DNA from: WHTX01 sp038255145
Lineage (GTDB): Bacteria; Actinomycetota; Acidimicrobiia; Acidimicrobiales; CAIXPF01
DNA: 59,627 nucleotides
Assembly: GCA_038255145.1 (NCBI GenBank)
Contig: JBBSLP010000034.1
Coordinates: 1-59,627, forward strand
Reading direction: 5' to 3'
Part shown: one piece after another, positions 50,220-58,253 of the stretch
How the letters are laid out: every line of letters starts with the position of its first letter
Position numbering within the stretch: the stretch's first letter is position 1
Translations under genes and position numbers: made by a program
Notes under the pieces: model-generated
What the model was told of the DNA's origin: nothing
Databases searched by the model: none
What the model saw: the letters and a program-made list of their open reading frames with translations, nothing else

Positions 50220-51479
50220 TCAGTCTCGCTCCCGCGAGAACAGGATGCCTGATCGGACGAGCTCGTCCACGCGTTCGGCGTCATAGCCGGCCCAGGACCC
50301 CAGGGCATCGCCGTTGTGCTGGCCCAGGCCCGGGGCCAACAGGTCGGGCAGATCGTCCCAATCGGAGAACTTGAAGGGGAACCCGGGGATGGTGACCTCG
50401 CCGAGCACGGGGTCGGGGACGGTGCGCACCATCTCCCGTTCGAGGAAGTAGGGGTGGGTGAGGGCATCGCTGGGCTTGAGCACGGGGGCGCAGGGCACCC
50501 GGTTGGCCTCGAGCACCTCGAGCACCTCGGCGTCCGTGGCGAAGGTGGCCATCCACGCCTCGGTCTCGGCGATGAGCTCCTCGCGGTTTCGAACCCGCTC
50601 ACGCATGGTGGCCGAGCGGGGGTCGGTGAGGAGGTCCTCGCGTCCCATGGCCCGGCAGAAGGCGGCCCACTGGCGGTCGAGGGCGAGGATGACGATCCAC
50701 CCCTGGGGCCCCCGGAAGGCGCCCATGGGGAAGCCGATGCGGCTGTGGTGGCCGGAGCGCCACGGGTCGATGCGACCGTCGGTCATGGCCGCCAGCTGCA
50801 CCGAGATCTCGTGGGAGTGGAACAGGCAGTCCACCATGGAGATGTCGATCCACTGGCCCCGGCCGGTGCGCTCCCGGTGGTAGAGGGCCAGGCCCAGGCC
50901 GGTCAGGGCGTGGACCCCGGCGCCGACGTCGCCGATGCTGGCCCCGGTCATCTGCGGGGGCCCGTCCTTCTCCCCCGTCATGTGCATGAGGCCGGAGAAG
51001 GCCTGGGCGATGGTGTCGAAACCCACCTTGTGGGAGTAGGCGCTCTCCTTGCGCCCGAAGGCGGAGATGGACGCCATGATCAGGCCGGGGTTGAGCTCGC
51101 GCAGCGAGGCGTAGTCCAGGCCCCGCTTCTCGAGCACGCCGGGGCCGTAGTTCTCCACCACGACATCGGCCTCGCGGGCCAGGTCACGGATGACGTCGAG
51201 GGACTCGGGGCGGGAGAAGTCCAGGCAGACGCTGCGCTTGCCCCGGTTCTGCTGTACGAAGTACACGCTGCGCCCGTCGCGCAGGTAGGGCAGGCCCCGG
51301 GTGGGGTCTCCGCCGGGAGACTGCTCGACCTTGACGATGTCGGCCCCGAGCTCGGCCATGAGCCGGGTCACCGTCGGTCCGGCCAGGTACTGGGTGAAGT
51401 CGAGGACCTTCACACCCTCGAGCATGCGGGGTAGGCCGCCTCGTTCCCCGATGGACTCGGCCCTGGCGTCGTCGGACAT
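50220..51479 (-). CDS. CaiB/BaiF family III CoA-transferase
   Basis: 419 residues from the ATG at 51479. Transfers CoA between acyl groups in the cytosol. LEGVKVLDFTQYLAGPTVTRLMAELGADIVKVEQSPGGDPTRGLPY is the family N-terminus; RGKRSVCLDFSRPESLDVIRDLAREADVVVENYGPGVLEKRGLDY follows, and the catalytic Asp is expected in GASIGDVGAGVHALTGLGLAL. The C-terminal half (DRQWAAFCRAMGREDLL, EVLEANRVPCAPV) is complete. Typical partners are carnitine, bile-acid or branched-chain-acid pathways; none is indicated here. Confidence 0.9.
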   Translation of the reverse strand: MSDDARAESIGERGGLPRMLEGVKVLDFTQYLAGPTVTRLMAELGADIVKVEQSPGGDPTRGLPYLRDGRSVYFVQQNRGKRSVCLDFSRPESLDVIRDLAREADVVVENYGPGVLEKRGLDYASLRELNPGLIMASISAFGRKESAYSHKVGFDTIAQAFSGLMHMTGEKDGPPQMTGASIGDVGAGVHALTGLGLALYHRERTGRGQWIDISMVDCLFHSHEISVQLAAMTDGRIDPWRSGHHSRIGFPMGAFRGPQGWIVILALDRQWAAFCRAMGREDLLTDPRSATMRERVRNREELIAETEAWMATFATDAEVLEVLEANRVPCAPVLKPSDALTHPYFLEREMVRTVPDPVLGEVTIPGFPFKFSDWDDLPDLLAPGLGQHNGDALGSWAGYDAERVDELVRSGILFSRERD

Positions 51480-51565
51480 GGAGCCGGACAGTAGGCGCGG
51501 GGGGTGACCCCCGTCTCGCCACGGCCCAGCTGCGGCGCGCCGACGTCGGCCATCAGCCCGGCCCG

Positions 51566-51970
51566 TCAGCGGGCGCGCTCGTCGAGCACCCGCACCAGGG
51601 CTCGGGGAGCGATCACGCGGTAGGCCTCCTCGCACACCCGGGCCACCTCGTCCCAGTCCAGGCCGACGTCGAGGCGCAGGCCCAGCCAGCCCCGCCCCCC
51701 CACGTAGGGAGGTCGGAAGAAGCGGTCGGGCTCGGCCGCCACCAGCTCGTCCTGGGCACCGGGCGGGGCCGCGCACCACAGGTGGGGGAACTGGTCCTGG
51801 TGGTGGCCCTCGGCCATGAGGCTGACGAACGTCTTGCGACCCCGCACGAACCAGGTGGGGGCGCCGTGGCTGAGCCGCTCGGTCACCTCGGGCAGGGCCA
51901 GGCAGATGGCGGACAACCGCCCGTGCAGCACCATCGGATCAACAGGCCCGGGGCCGACATCGCGGCTCAT
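51566..51970 (-). CDS. MmcQ/YjbR family protein
   Basis: 134 residues. Small DNA-binding-like fold of unknown role, common in actinobacteria. LALPEVTERLSHGAPTWFVRGRKTFVSL and the later GWLGLRLDVGLDWDEVARVCEEAYRVIAP are the family blocks. Its ATG overlaps the stop of the upstream CoA-transferase gene by four bases (ATGA), so the two are translated together. Confidence 0.88.
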   Translation of the reverse strand: MSRDVGPGPVDPMVLHGRLSAICLALPEVTERLSHGAPTWFVRGRKTFVSLMAEGHHQDQFPHLWCAAPPGAQDELVAAEPDRFFRPPYVGGRGWLGLRLDVGLDWDEVARVCEEAYRVIAPRALVRVLDERAR

Positions 51971-53376
51971 GGGCCCGTGCTAGCACCCCCGAAGGCGGGT
52001 TCGTCGCGCCCGAGGGGGCCGGCGGGACGGGACCACGAGGCCTGGCGACCGCCGATGGTGCCCGGACAGCGCACCCGACGGGCCGGGCCCCAGGCCGTGT
52101 CCACGTCGACGAACACCTCGTCGGGCCAGGTGGGTGCGGGACGGTCGAGGTCCCCGGCCGGGCCCGCCACCAGGACGTTCGCCGTGCCGACCAGACTGGC
52201 CCGCACCGTGGCCGCCTCGCCGTCGCGCTGGCCGAGGGCCAGGGCCCGGCACACCCCGGCGGCCAGCAGGTAGCCGGTGCCGTGGTCGAGGGCCTGGGCG
52301 GGCAGGGGCCCGGGCTGGTCGGTCCCCTTGGCGGCACCGCCGGCAGCGGCGATGCCGCAGCTCATCTGCACCAGGCTGTCGAAGCCCCGCCGACCCTGCC
52401 ACGGACCCTCCCAGCCGTAGGCATCGAGGCTGGCCACCACCAGGGCGGGGTTGATGGCCCGCAGCTCGTCCAGCCCCAGGCCCAGGCCCTCGAGGGCGCC
52501 GGGGCGGTAGCCGTGCACGAGCACGTCGGCCTCGGCCACGAGCTGGGCCATGCGGGCCCGCCCCCCGGCGCCCGACAGGTCGAGGGAGGCACAGCGCTTG
52601 CCCACGGTGGCGTCGGGGACGATGGCCCCCACCTCCTCGAAGCCGGGTGGGTCGAGGCGCAACACGTCCGCCCCCTGGGCGGCCAGGAAGCGGGTGCAGA
52701 TGGGACCGGCGATGACCCGGGTCAGGTCCAGCACCCGCACGCCGTCGAGCGGCGGGGCACCGGCATCGAGGCCGCCCAGCACCCGCATCGTCGTCGACGG
52801 TCCCCCGTGCACGGCCACGGCGGGGGCGCCGGTGGCGATGCGCCCGTGTTCGTTGCCGGCCCACTCGGCCGCGGTGTTCATGGCCGCGGCACAGCCGCCT
52901 TCGGCCACCACGGCCGCCTCGAGGGCGGCGCCGTCGAGCTCGGCCACCGCCGCGGCCACCGCAGCACGGTCGGCGGGGACGCCCAGGACCTCGAGCACGG
53001 CCCGCAGGTGGTGGGCGTAGTTGGTGTGCAGGCGGATCCAGCGGTCCGCCGCCCGGTAGTCACCGGCCACGGGGTCCCACAGCGGGGGCAGCTCCCAGCC
53101 CCGGGGCTGGAGCAGGCGCTCGCTGAGGAACGCGGCCGACGCCGCCACCCGGTCGACGACCACCGGCGGCGCCGGTCTGCTGGTCCGCGCCGCGACCAAC
53201 TCGGCCGCGGCCAGGTTGGCGGCGGCGATCGTGGCGGCGGCGAAGCCGGTGACGTCGTAGATCGACGGCAGGACCTGGGCGGCGCCCCGCAACTCGAGGC
53301 CGTCGAGGGCATCAGGGTCGCCGCCGAGCTGGGCCCAGAGCACCGCCGTGGTCCCGGTGGCATCGATGGTGGTCAT
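51967..53376 (-). CDS. CaiB/BaiF CoA-transferase-like protein with unusual domain order
   Basis: 469 residues from the ATG at 53376. The canonical family N-terminus (DGVRVLDLTRVIAGPICTRFLAAQGADVLRLD) appears only at about residue 215. Before it lies a segment (RAADRWIRLHTNYAHHLRAVLEVLGVPADRAAVAAAVAELDGAALEAAVVAEGGCAAAMNTAAEWAGNEHG) that resembles the small domain usually found in the C-terminal half. The catalytic Asp motif LDHGTGYLLAAGVC is present near residue 375. It looks like a rearranged or circularly permuted CoA-transferase. An 18-bp palindrome lies about 35 bases upstream of its start. Substrate unknown. Confidence 0.8.
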   Translation of the reverse strand: MTTIDATGTTAVLWAQLGGDPDALDGLELRGAAQVLPSIYDVTGFAAATIAAANLAAAELVAARTSRPAPPVVVDRVAASAAFLSERLLQPRGWELPPLWDPVAGDYRAADRWIRLHTNYAHHLRAVLEVLGVPADRAAVAAAVAELDGAALEAAVVAEGGCAAAMNTAAEWAGNEHGRIATGAPAVAVHGGPSTTMRVLGGLDAGAPPLDGVRVLDLTRVIAGPICTRFLAAQGADVLRLDPPGFEEVGAIVPDATVGKRCASLDLSGAGGRARMAQLVAEADVLVHGYRPGALEGLGLGLDELRAINPALVVASLDAYGWEGPWQGRRGFDSLVQMSCGIAAAGGAAKGTDQPGPLPAQALDHGTGYLLAAGVCRALALGQRDGEAATVRASLVGTANVLVAGPAGDLDRPAPTWPDEVFVDVDTAWGPARRVRCPGTIGGRQASWSRPAGPLGRDEPAFGGASTGP

Positions 53377-53409
53377 GGGCGCCACTGTGCACGACCACTT
53401 CGCGGCCGT

Positions 53410-53427
53410 CAACGTTGATCAACGTTG
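53410..53427. promoter_or_regulatory. Perfect 18-bp palindrome upstream of a CoA-transferase gene
   Basis: CAACGTTGATCAACGTTG is identical to its reverse complement. It lies 33 bases upstream of the CoA-transferase start at 53376 and is AT-richer than its surroundings. A dimeric repressor operator is the simplest reading. No regulator gene is adjacent. Confidence 0.62.
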
Positions 53428-53448
53428 CTGCCGGTGGACCCGTCGTCG

Positions 53449-53463
53449 ATTCGACGTCGATTC
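53449..53463. repeat. Extragenic repeat copy 3 (ATTCGACGTCGATTC)
   Basis: Identical 15-base core to 34342-34356 and 43559-43573; like copy 1 it is followed by GACG. It lies between genes and runs directly into the 12-bp tandem repeat. Confidence 0.7.
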
Positions 53464-53541
53464 GACGGCGATGCTGACGGCGATGCTGACGGCGATGCTG
53501 ACGGCGATGCTGACGGCGATGCTGACGGCGATGCTGACGGC
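53464..53541. repeat. 12-bp tandem repeat, six and a half copies
   Basis: GACGGCGATGCT is repeated perfectly six times (53464-53535) and then half again. The multiple-of-three unit keeps frames open, giving false ORFs of AMLT or ADGD repeats. Slippage hotspot. Confidence 0.9.
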
Positions 53542-53796
53542 CGGGGCGCGACGTCGGCGGCACCGGGGCAGCCTGGACGCCGGGACCTTTCCGGAAGATC
53601 GTCCCGGCAAGCTGGCCTGCTGCGCAACTGCCCGATTCCTCGCCCCCGGGCGGGGCGACCCGGTAGGCGTCAGCTCGGTCGCGAGCCCATGGGCAACGGC
53701 GCCGTTCTTGGCGCGATCGCGCCCGCTCGACGGGCGAGGACGCATCGACAACCCGGGGCCCGGACCATGCCCGCTTGCCGACCGGGGACGACCGGT

Positions 53797-53848
53797 GACG
53801 GCCGACGGCCGACGGCGGACGGCCGACGGCCGACGGCGGACGGCCGAG
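53797..53848. repeat. Heptamer tandem repeat (GACGGCC/GACGGCG)
   Basis: Seven 7-base units in the order C,C,G,C,C,G,C (last base), forming a 21-bp higher-order unit repeated two and a third times. Confidence 0.85.
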
Positions 53849-53970
53849 CCGAACGCATGGGCATCCCGCCCCGGTAGGTGGATGCGTTCGGTCCGGCGGG
53901 GATCGGTCGACGCCGACGCCGACGCCGGCGCCGAGCCCGCCCGCAGGACGGGACGGACCGCGAGCGGCGG

Positions 53971-55104
53971 CTACGGGGCCAGCAGGGACTGGTAGGCCGC
54001 CCCGACCAGGGAGGCACCGCGGGTGTCGCCCAGGGTGCCCTCGCCCATGCGGTTCATCATGTAGGCCACGACCAGGCGGGCGTCGAGGTCGGCGACCACC
54101 AGGGATCCGCCCCAGCCGCCCCAGAAACAGGCCCGGGGGTTGGGGCTGATGGGCATGGCGTCGGAGTTCAACCCGTAGCCCATGCCGAAGCGCATGGGCA
54201 CGCCCAGGACCAGGTCGTCACCGTCGGACTGGACGTCGAAGACGACGTCGCAGCCCTCGGGCGACAGCAGCCGCACCCCGCCCACCGTGCCCCCACAGGC
54301 CAGGGCGGCCTGGATGGCGGCCACCGACCGGGCGTTGCCGTGGCCGTTGGCCGCGGGGATCTCGGCCCGACGCCAGGGCTCGGTCCACGACAGCTCGGCC
54401 CGCAGCGGGGGGTTGCCCAGGGTGCGGGCGACCACGCTCTCGGGATCGATGTCGACCTCGAGGGGGGGCGGAGGGATGACGTTGGCCACCCGGGCATCGG
54501 CCGACGCCGGTAGACCGATGTGGAAGTCGGCACCCAGGGGCCCGGCCACCTCGTCGGCGAAGAAGGTGCCGATGGTGCGCCCGGTGATGCGCCGCACCAC
54601 CTCACCGATCAGGTAGCCCTGGGTGATGGCGTGGTAGCCCGACGCCGTGCCCGGGGTCCAGAACGGCTTCTGCGCCGCCAGCCGCGACGTGCACAGCTCC
54701 CAGTCGAAGAAGTCGGCTTCGGCCATGGGCTCGGCCCAACCCGACAGGCCCGAGGTGTGCGACAGCAGCTGGCGCACCTCGATGGCCTCCTTGCCGTTGG
54801 CGGCGAACTCGGGCCAGTAGCGGGCCACCGGGGCGTACAGGTCGAGCTCACCCCGGTCGGCCAGCATCAACGAGACCAGGAACGTCATGGTCTTGGTCGT
54901 CGACCACACGTTGGTGATGGTGTCGCGCTGCCAGGGGGTGGTGCGGGCCTCGTCCACGAAGCCGCCCCACAGGTCGACCACGGGCTCACCGTCGACGAGC
55001 ACGGCGACGGACGCGCCCACGTCACCGCCCTCGTCGAAGTTGGCGGCGAAGGCCGAGTGCACGGCCTGGTAGCGCTCGTCGCAGGTGCCCTGGATGTCGG
55101 TCAT
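53971..55104 (-). CDS. Serine hydrolase of the beta-lactamase/class C (EstB-like) family
   Basis: 377 residues. S-x-x-K motif at Ser68-Lys71 (WSTTKT); the Tyr of the Y-x-N equivalent is Tyr157 (SGYHAITQGYLIGEV). The rest follows the class C fold: DLWGGFVDEARTTPWQRDTIT, LLSHTSGLSGW, FWGGWGGSLVVADLDARLVVAYMMNRM (third motif region). No signal peptide, so it is likely an intracellular esterase (family VIII) rather than a beta-lactamase. Its stop is close to the repeat-rich gap. Substrate unknown. Confidence 0.88.
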   Translation of the reverse strand: MTDIQGTCDERYQAVHSAFAANFDEGGDVGASVAVLVDGEPVVDLWGGFVDEARTTPWQRDTITNVWSTTKTMTFLVSLMLADRGELDLYAPVARYWPEFAANGKEAIEVRQLLSHTSGLSGWAEPMAEADFFDWELCTSRLAAQKPFWTPGTASGYHAITQGYLIGEVVRRITGRTIGTFFADEVAGPLGADFHIGLPASADARVANVIPPPPLEVDIDPESVVARTLGNPPLRAELSWTEPWRRAEIPAANGHGNARSVAAIQAALACGGTVGGVRLLSPEGCDVVFDVQSDGDDLVLGVPMRFGMGYGLNSDAMPISPNPRACFWGGWGGSLVVADLDARLVVAYMMNRMGEGTLGDTRGASLVGAAYQSLLAP

Positions 55105-55157
55105 GGCCTACCCCCCCCGGTCCCGGCTCGCCACCGGCGAGGCCGACGACGGGGACG

Positions 55158-55538
55158 CTAGTCCCGGCCGCCGCGCAGGTCGTCGAGACGGCGTCGGTCC
55201 CGCTTGGTCGGTCGGCCCCCGGCCACGACCACGGGAGCGGCCGCGGCCAGCACGTCGTCGCGGGGCGGCGGTGGAGGGCTGTGGTCGACGAAGCAGGTCA
55301 CGGCCACCGGCGGCCCCACCCGCTTCTCCAGCGGGCGTACGACCTCGTAGCGGAAGGTGCGATCACCCCGGCGGGCCTCGACCTGGTCACCGACGCCCAC
55401 CTTCTGGGCGGGCTTGACCACGTTGCCACCCACCCGCACGTGGCCGGCGGTGCACGCCGCCGTGGCGTCCGTGCGGGTCTTGTACACCCGCACCGACCAC
55501 AGCCACCGGTCGACCCGGACGCGCTCGGCCTCGGTCAT
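55158..55538 (-). CDS. S4-domain RNA-binding protein (Hsp15/HslR-like)
   Basis: 126 residues from the ATG at 55538. An S4 domain spans residues 5-65: RVRVDRWLWSVRVYKTRTDATAACTAGHVRVGGNVVKPAQKVGVGDQVEARRGDRTFRYEVV. Hsp15-type proteins bind stalled 50S subunits or rRNA. A Pro-rich and then Arg/Asp-rich tail (GGRPTKRDRRRLDDLRG) is typical of actinobacterial members. Divergent from the ABC permease gene. Confidence 0.88.
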   Translation of the reverse strand: MTEAERVRVDRWLWSVRVYKTRTDATAACTAGHVRVGGNVVKPAQKVGVGDQVEARRGDRTFRYEVVRPLEKRVGPPVAVTCFVDHSPPPPPRDDVLAAAAPVVVAGGRPTKRDRRRLDDLRGGRD

Positions 55539-55667
55539 CGACCGAGCTTCGCACACCGCGAATGTCCCCGCACCGGCACCGTCGGTGTCTTACCATCGGC
55601 GCGCCGCCGGTTCTGACCGGTTGATCGAACGTGCCCTTGCCCGCCGCCACGGAGAAGGACCTCCTCG

Positions 55668-58226
55668 ACGCTGCGCACCACCCTGCGATCGCTGTGGGAG
55701 CACAAGCGACGCCTCATCTCCACCGTCGTCGCCGTCGTGCTCGGCGTGGCGTTCATGTCCGGCACCCTGGTGCTCGGCGACACCATCAACAGCTCCTTCG
55801 ACGACCTCTTCGCCGACATCACCAAGAACGTCGACGCCGAGGTGCGGGGTGTCGAGCTCATCGACAGCGGCTTCGGCGCCATCCGCCAGCCCCTCGACGG
55901 CTCCCTGGTGGCCAAGGTGAGCGCGGTGGACGGCGTGGAGGCGGCCTCGGGCTACATCTCCAGCACCGGGGGCCGGGTCCTCGACAAGGAGGGCGAGCCC
56001 ATCGGACCCGCCCAGGGACCCCCCACCCTGCTGCAGTCCTACGTGGCCGACGAGCCCCTCTCGGGCATCGAGATCACCGAGGGCCGCGGTCCCGAGCAGG
56101 ACGACGAGCTCATCATGAACGCCAGGGCGGTCGAGGACGGCAAGTTCGCCGTCGGTGATCCCGCCGAGATCCTGTCCTCCGCGGGCCGCCGGTCCTTCAC
56201 CCTGGTCGGGCAGTACACGATCGGGGGCAAGGACACCGCCGGCGGCACCATCACGGTGGACTTCATGCCCGAGGTGGCCCAGCGCATCGCCGGGCTCCCC
56301 GGCCAGTTCAACACCATCATCGCCCGCAGCGACGACAGCATCTCCCAGGACGAGCTCGTCAGCCGGATCGTGCCCGTGCTCCCCGAGGGCGCCCAGGTCG
56401 TCACCGGCAAGGAGGCCGCCGACGAAAGCGCCGACGCCGTCAGCGGTGGGCTCAGCATCATCACCCGGTTCTTCCTCATCTTCGGGGTGATCGCGCTCGC
56501 CGTGGGCGCGTTCATCATCTACAACACCTTCTCCATCCTCGTGGCCCAGCGGGGCAAGGAGCTGGCCCTGTTGCGGGCCATCGGCGCCAGCCGCAGCCAG
56601 GTGCTGGGCTCGGTCCTCATCGAGGCCGCCATCGTCGGGCTGTTCGCCTCGGTGATCGGCCTCGTCGTCGGCATCGGACTGGCCCTGCTGCTGCAGGCCC
56701 TGCTCGGTGCCATCGGCCTCGACCTGCCCGCCAGCCAGACGTCCATCGCCCCCACCACCATCGTCGTGTCCCTGGTGGCCGGCCTCTTCATCACCTTCTT
56801 CTCGGCCATCGTCCCCGCCCTGCGGGCCACCCGGGTGCCCCCCATCGCCGCCATGCGGGACATCGCCATCGACCGCTCGGGCACGTCCAAGGTCCGGGCC
56901 GGCATCGGCCTGCTGCTGGTGCTGCTGGCCGCGTTCTTCCTGTCACCGGCGTTCGGCGCCGACCCCACCAACGCCGACCTGCAGTCCGTCGGCCTGGGGG
57001 CGTTGCTGTCCCTCGTGGCCCTGATCGTGCTGGGGCCGCTCATCGCCCGGCCCCTGGCCCAGGGGTTGGGAGCGTTCCTGCCCCGCCTGAAGGGGCTGAC
57101 GGGCACCCTGGCCAGGGAGAACGCCGCCCGCAACCCCAAGCGCACGTCGTCCACCGCCGCCGCGCTCATGATCGGTGTGGCCCTCGTGGCCTTCATCACC
57201 GTCTTCGCCTCCTCGGCCCGGGCGTCGATCGACTCGTCCATCAGCCGGGGCTTCAAGGGTGCCTTCGTCATCAGCTCCACGGCCTTCGACGTCGGCATCC
57301 CCGCGGCCTTCGCCACCGAGGTGGCCGACCTGCCCGAGGTGAACCAGGTGGCCAGCCTGCGCCAGGGTCCGGCCAACGTCACCCTGCCCAACGGCAAGCG
57401 CAGCAACACCTTCCTCGGGGCCACCGACCCCACCACCTACACCGAGCTCATCGACGTCAAGATGTCCCAGGGTCAGCTCTCGGCGCTGGCGCCGGGCAAG
57501 ATCATCGTGGACCGCCAGGCGGCCAGGGACAACGACATCGCCATCGGCAACAGCATCGACGTGCTGTTCACCACGGGCAACCGGGTGAGCTTCGAGGTGG
57601 CCGCCATCAGCGACGAGCCCCAGTTGCTGGGCATCTACACCATCGACGTCGACGACTGGAACGCCAACGTCGTCAACCCCACCGACACCGTTGTCTTCGT
57701 GAGCACCCAGCCGGGCACCGACATCGCCGCCATGCACGACCAGCTCGACACCATCGCCGAGCCCTACCCGACGGTGCAGGTGCAGGACCGTGAGGAGTTC
57801 CTGGGCACCATCGCCGCCCAGCTCAACACGGTGCTCAACCTGTTCTACGGCCTGTTGGCCCTGTCGGTGGTCATCGCCATCATCGGCATCGGCAACACCC
57901 TGTCGCTGTCCATCCACGAACGCACCCGGGAGCTGGGCCTGCTGCGGGCCGTGGGCATGACCCGCCGCCAGGTGCGCTCCGCGGTGCGCTGGGAAGCGGT
58001 GCTCATCTCCCTGATCGGCACGTTCCTGGGCCTGGTGCTGGGCCTGGGGTTGAGCTACACGCTGATCAGGGCGTTCAAGAGCCAGGGCTTCACCGTCTTC
58101 GAGGTGCCCTACGTGTCGGTGGTGGTCATCGTCATCGTCTTCGCCGTGCTCGGCGTCGCCGCCAGCCTGTTGCCGTCCCGACGGGCCAGTCGCCTCGACG
58201 TGCTCAAGGCCATCGCCACCGACTGA
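55668..58226 (+). CDS. FtsX/MacB-type ABC transporter permease (apparent ACG start)
   Basis: About 852 residues. Two FtsX domains with a large extracytoplasmic part: first helix in LISTVVAVVLGVAFMSGTLVLGDTI, then ITRFFLIFGVIALAVGAFIIYNTFSILVAQRGKELALLRAIGASRSQVLGSVLIEA, two more helices, a second periplasmic segment, and a C-terminal FtsX domain starting VLNLFYGLLALSVVIAIIGIGNTLSLSIHERTRELGLLRAVGMTRRQV. Homologues start 'MLRTTLRSL'; here that residue is ACG at 55668, after GGAGAAGG, with no ATG, GTG or TTG until GTG at 55737, inside the first helix. No ATPase gene is adjacent. Function: probably exporting lipids, lipoproteins or peptides; substrate unknown. Confidence 0.83.
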   Translation, partial: TLRTTLRSLWEHKRRLISTVVAVVLGVAFMSGTLVLGDTINSSFDDLFADITKNVDAEVRGVELIDSGFGAIRQPLDGSLVAKVSAVDGVEAASGYISSTGGRVLDKEGEPIGPAQGPPTLLQSYVADEPLSGIEITEGRGPEQDDELIMNARAVEDGKFAVGDPAEILSSAGRRSFTLVGQYTIGGKDTAGGTITVDFMPEVAQRIAGLPGQFNTIIARSDDSISQDELVSRIVPVLPEGAQVVTGKEAADESADAVSGGLSIITRFFLIFGVIALAVGAFIIYNTFSILVAQRGKELALLRAIGASRSQVLGSVLIEAAIVGLFASVIGLVVGIGLALLLQALLGAIGLDLPASQTSIAPTTIVVSLVAGLFITFFSAIVPALRATRVPPIAAMRDIAIDRSGTSKVRAGIGLLLVLLAAFFLSPAFGADPTNADLQSVGLGALLSLVALIVLGPLIARPLAQGLGAFLPRLKGLTGTLARENAARNPKRTSSTAAALMIGVALVAFITVFASSARASIDSSISRGFKGAFVISSTAFDVGIPAAFATEVADLPEVNQVASLRQGPANVTLPNGKRSNTFLGATDPTTYTELIDVKMSQGQLSALAPGKIIVDRQAARDNDIAIGNSIDVLFTTGNRVSFEVAAISDEPQLLGIYTIDVDDWNANVVNPTDTVVFVSTQPGTDIAAMHDQLDTIAEPYPTVQVQDREEFLGTIAAQLNTVLNLFYGLLALSVVIAIIGIGNTLSLSIHERTRELGLLRAVGMTRRQVRSAVRWEAVLISLIGTFLGLVLGLGLSYTLIRAFKSQGFTVFEVPYVSVVVIVIVFAVLGVAASLLPSRRASRLDVLKAIATD

Positions 58227-58253
58227 CAGGCCGGGTCAGGCCACCCGTCCCGC

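Larger units (their letters stand above)
53377..53970. other. Repeat-rich 594-base intergenic region
   Basis: No supported gene. It contains, in order, an 18-bp palindrome, extragenic repeat copy 3, a 12-bp tandem repeat, a hairpin at 53579-53608 (GCCGGGAC/GTCCCGGC arms around TTCCGGAA), a heptamer tandem repeat and a GACGCC run near 53909-53930. Open frames across it are driven by the repeats. Confidence 0.65.

Noticed and set aside
47194..50286. 1030-codon plus-strand frame opposite the first Hsp70-FGE gene
   Set aside because: Antisense shadow of a well-supported gene; no recognisable domain and GC-driven composition.
53464..53541. CRISPR-like direct repeats
   Set aside because: The 12-bp units touch each other without spacers and there is no cas gene, so this is a minisatellite.
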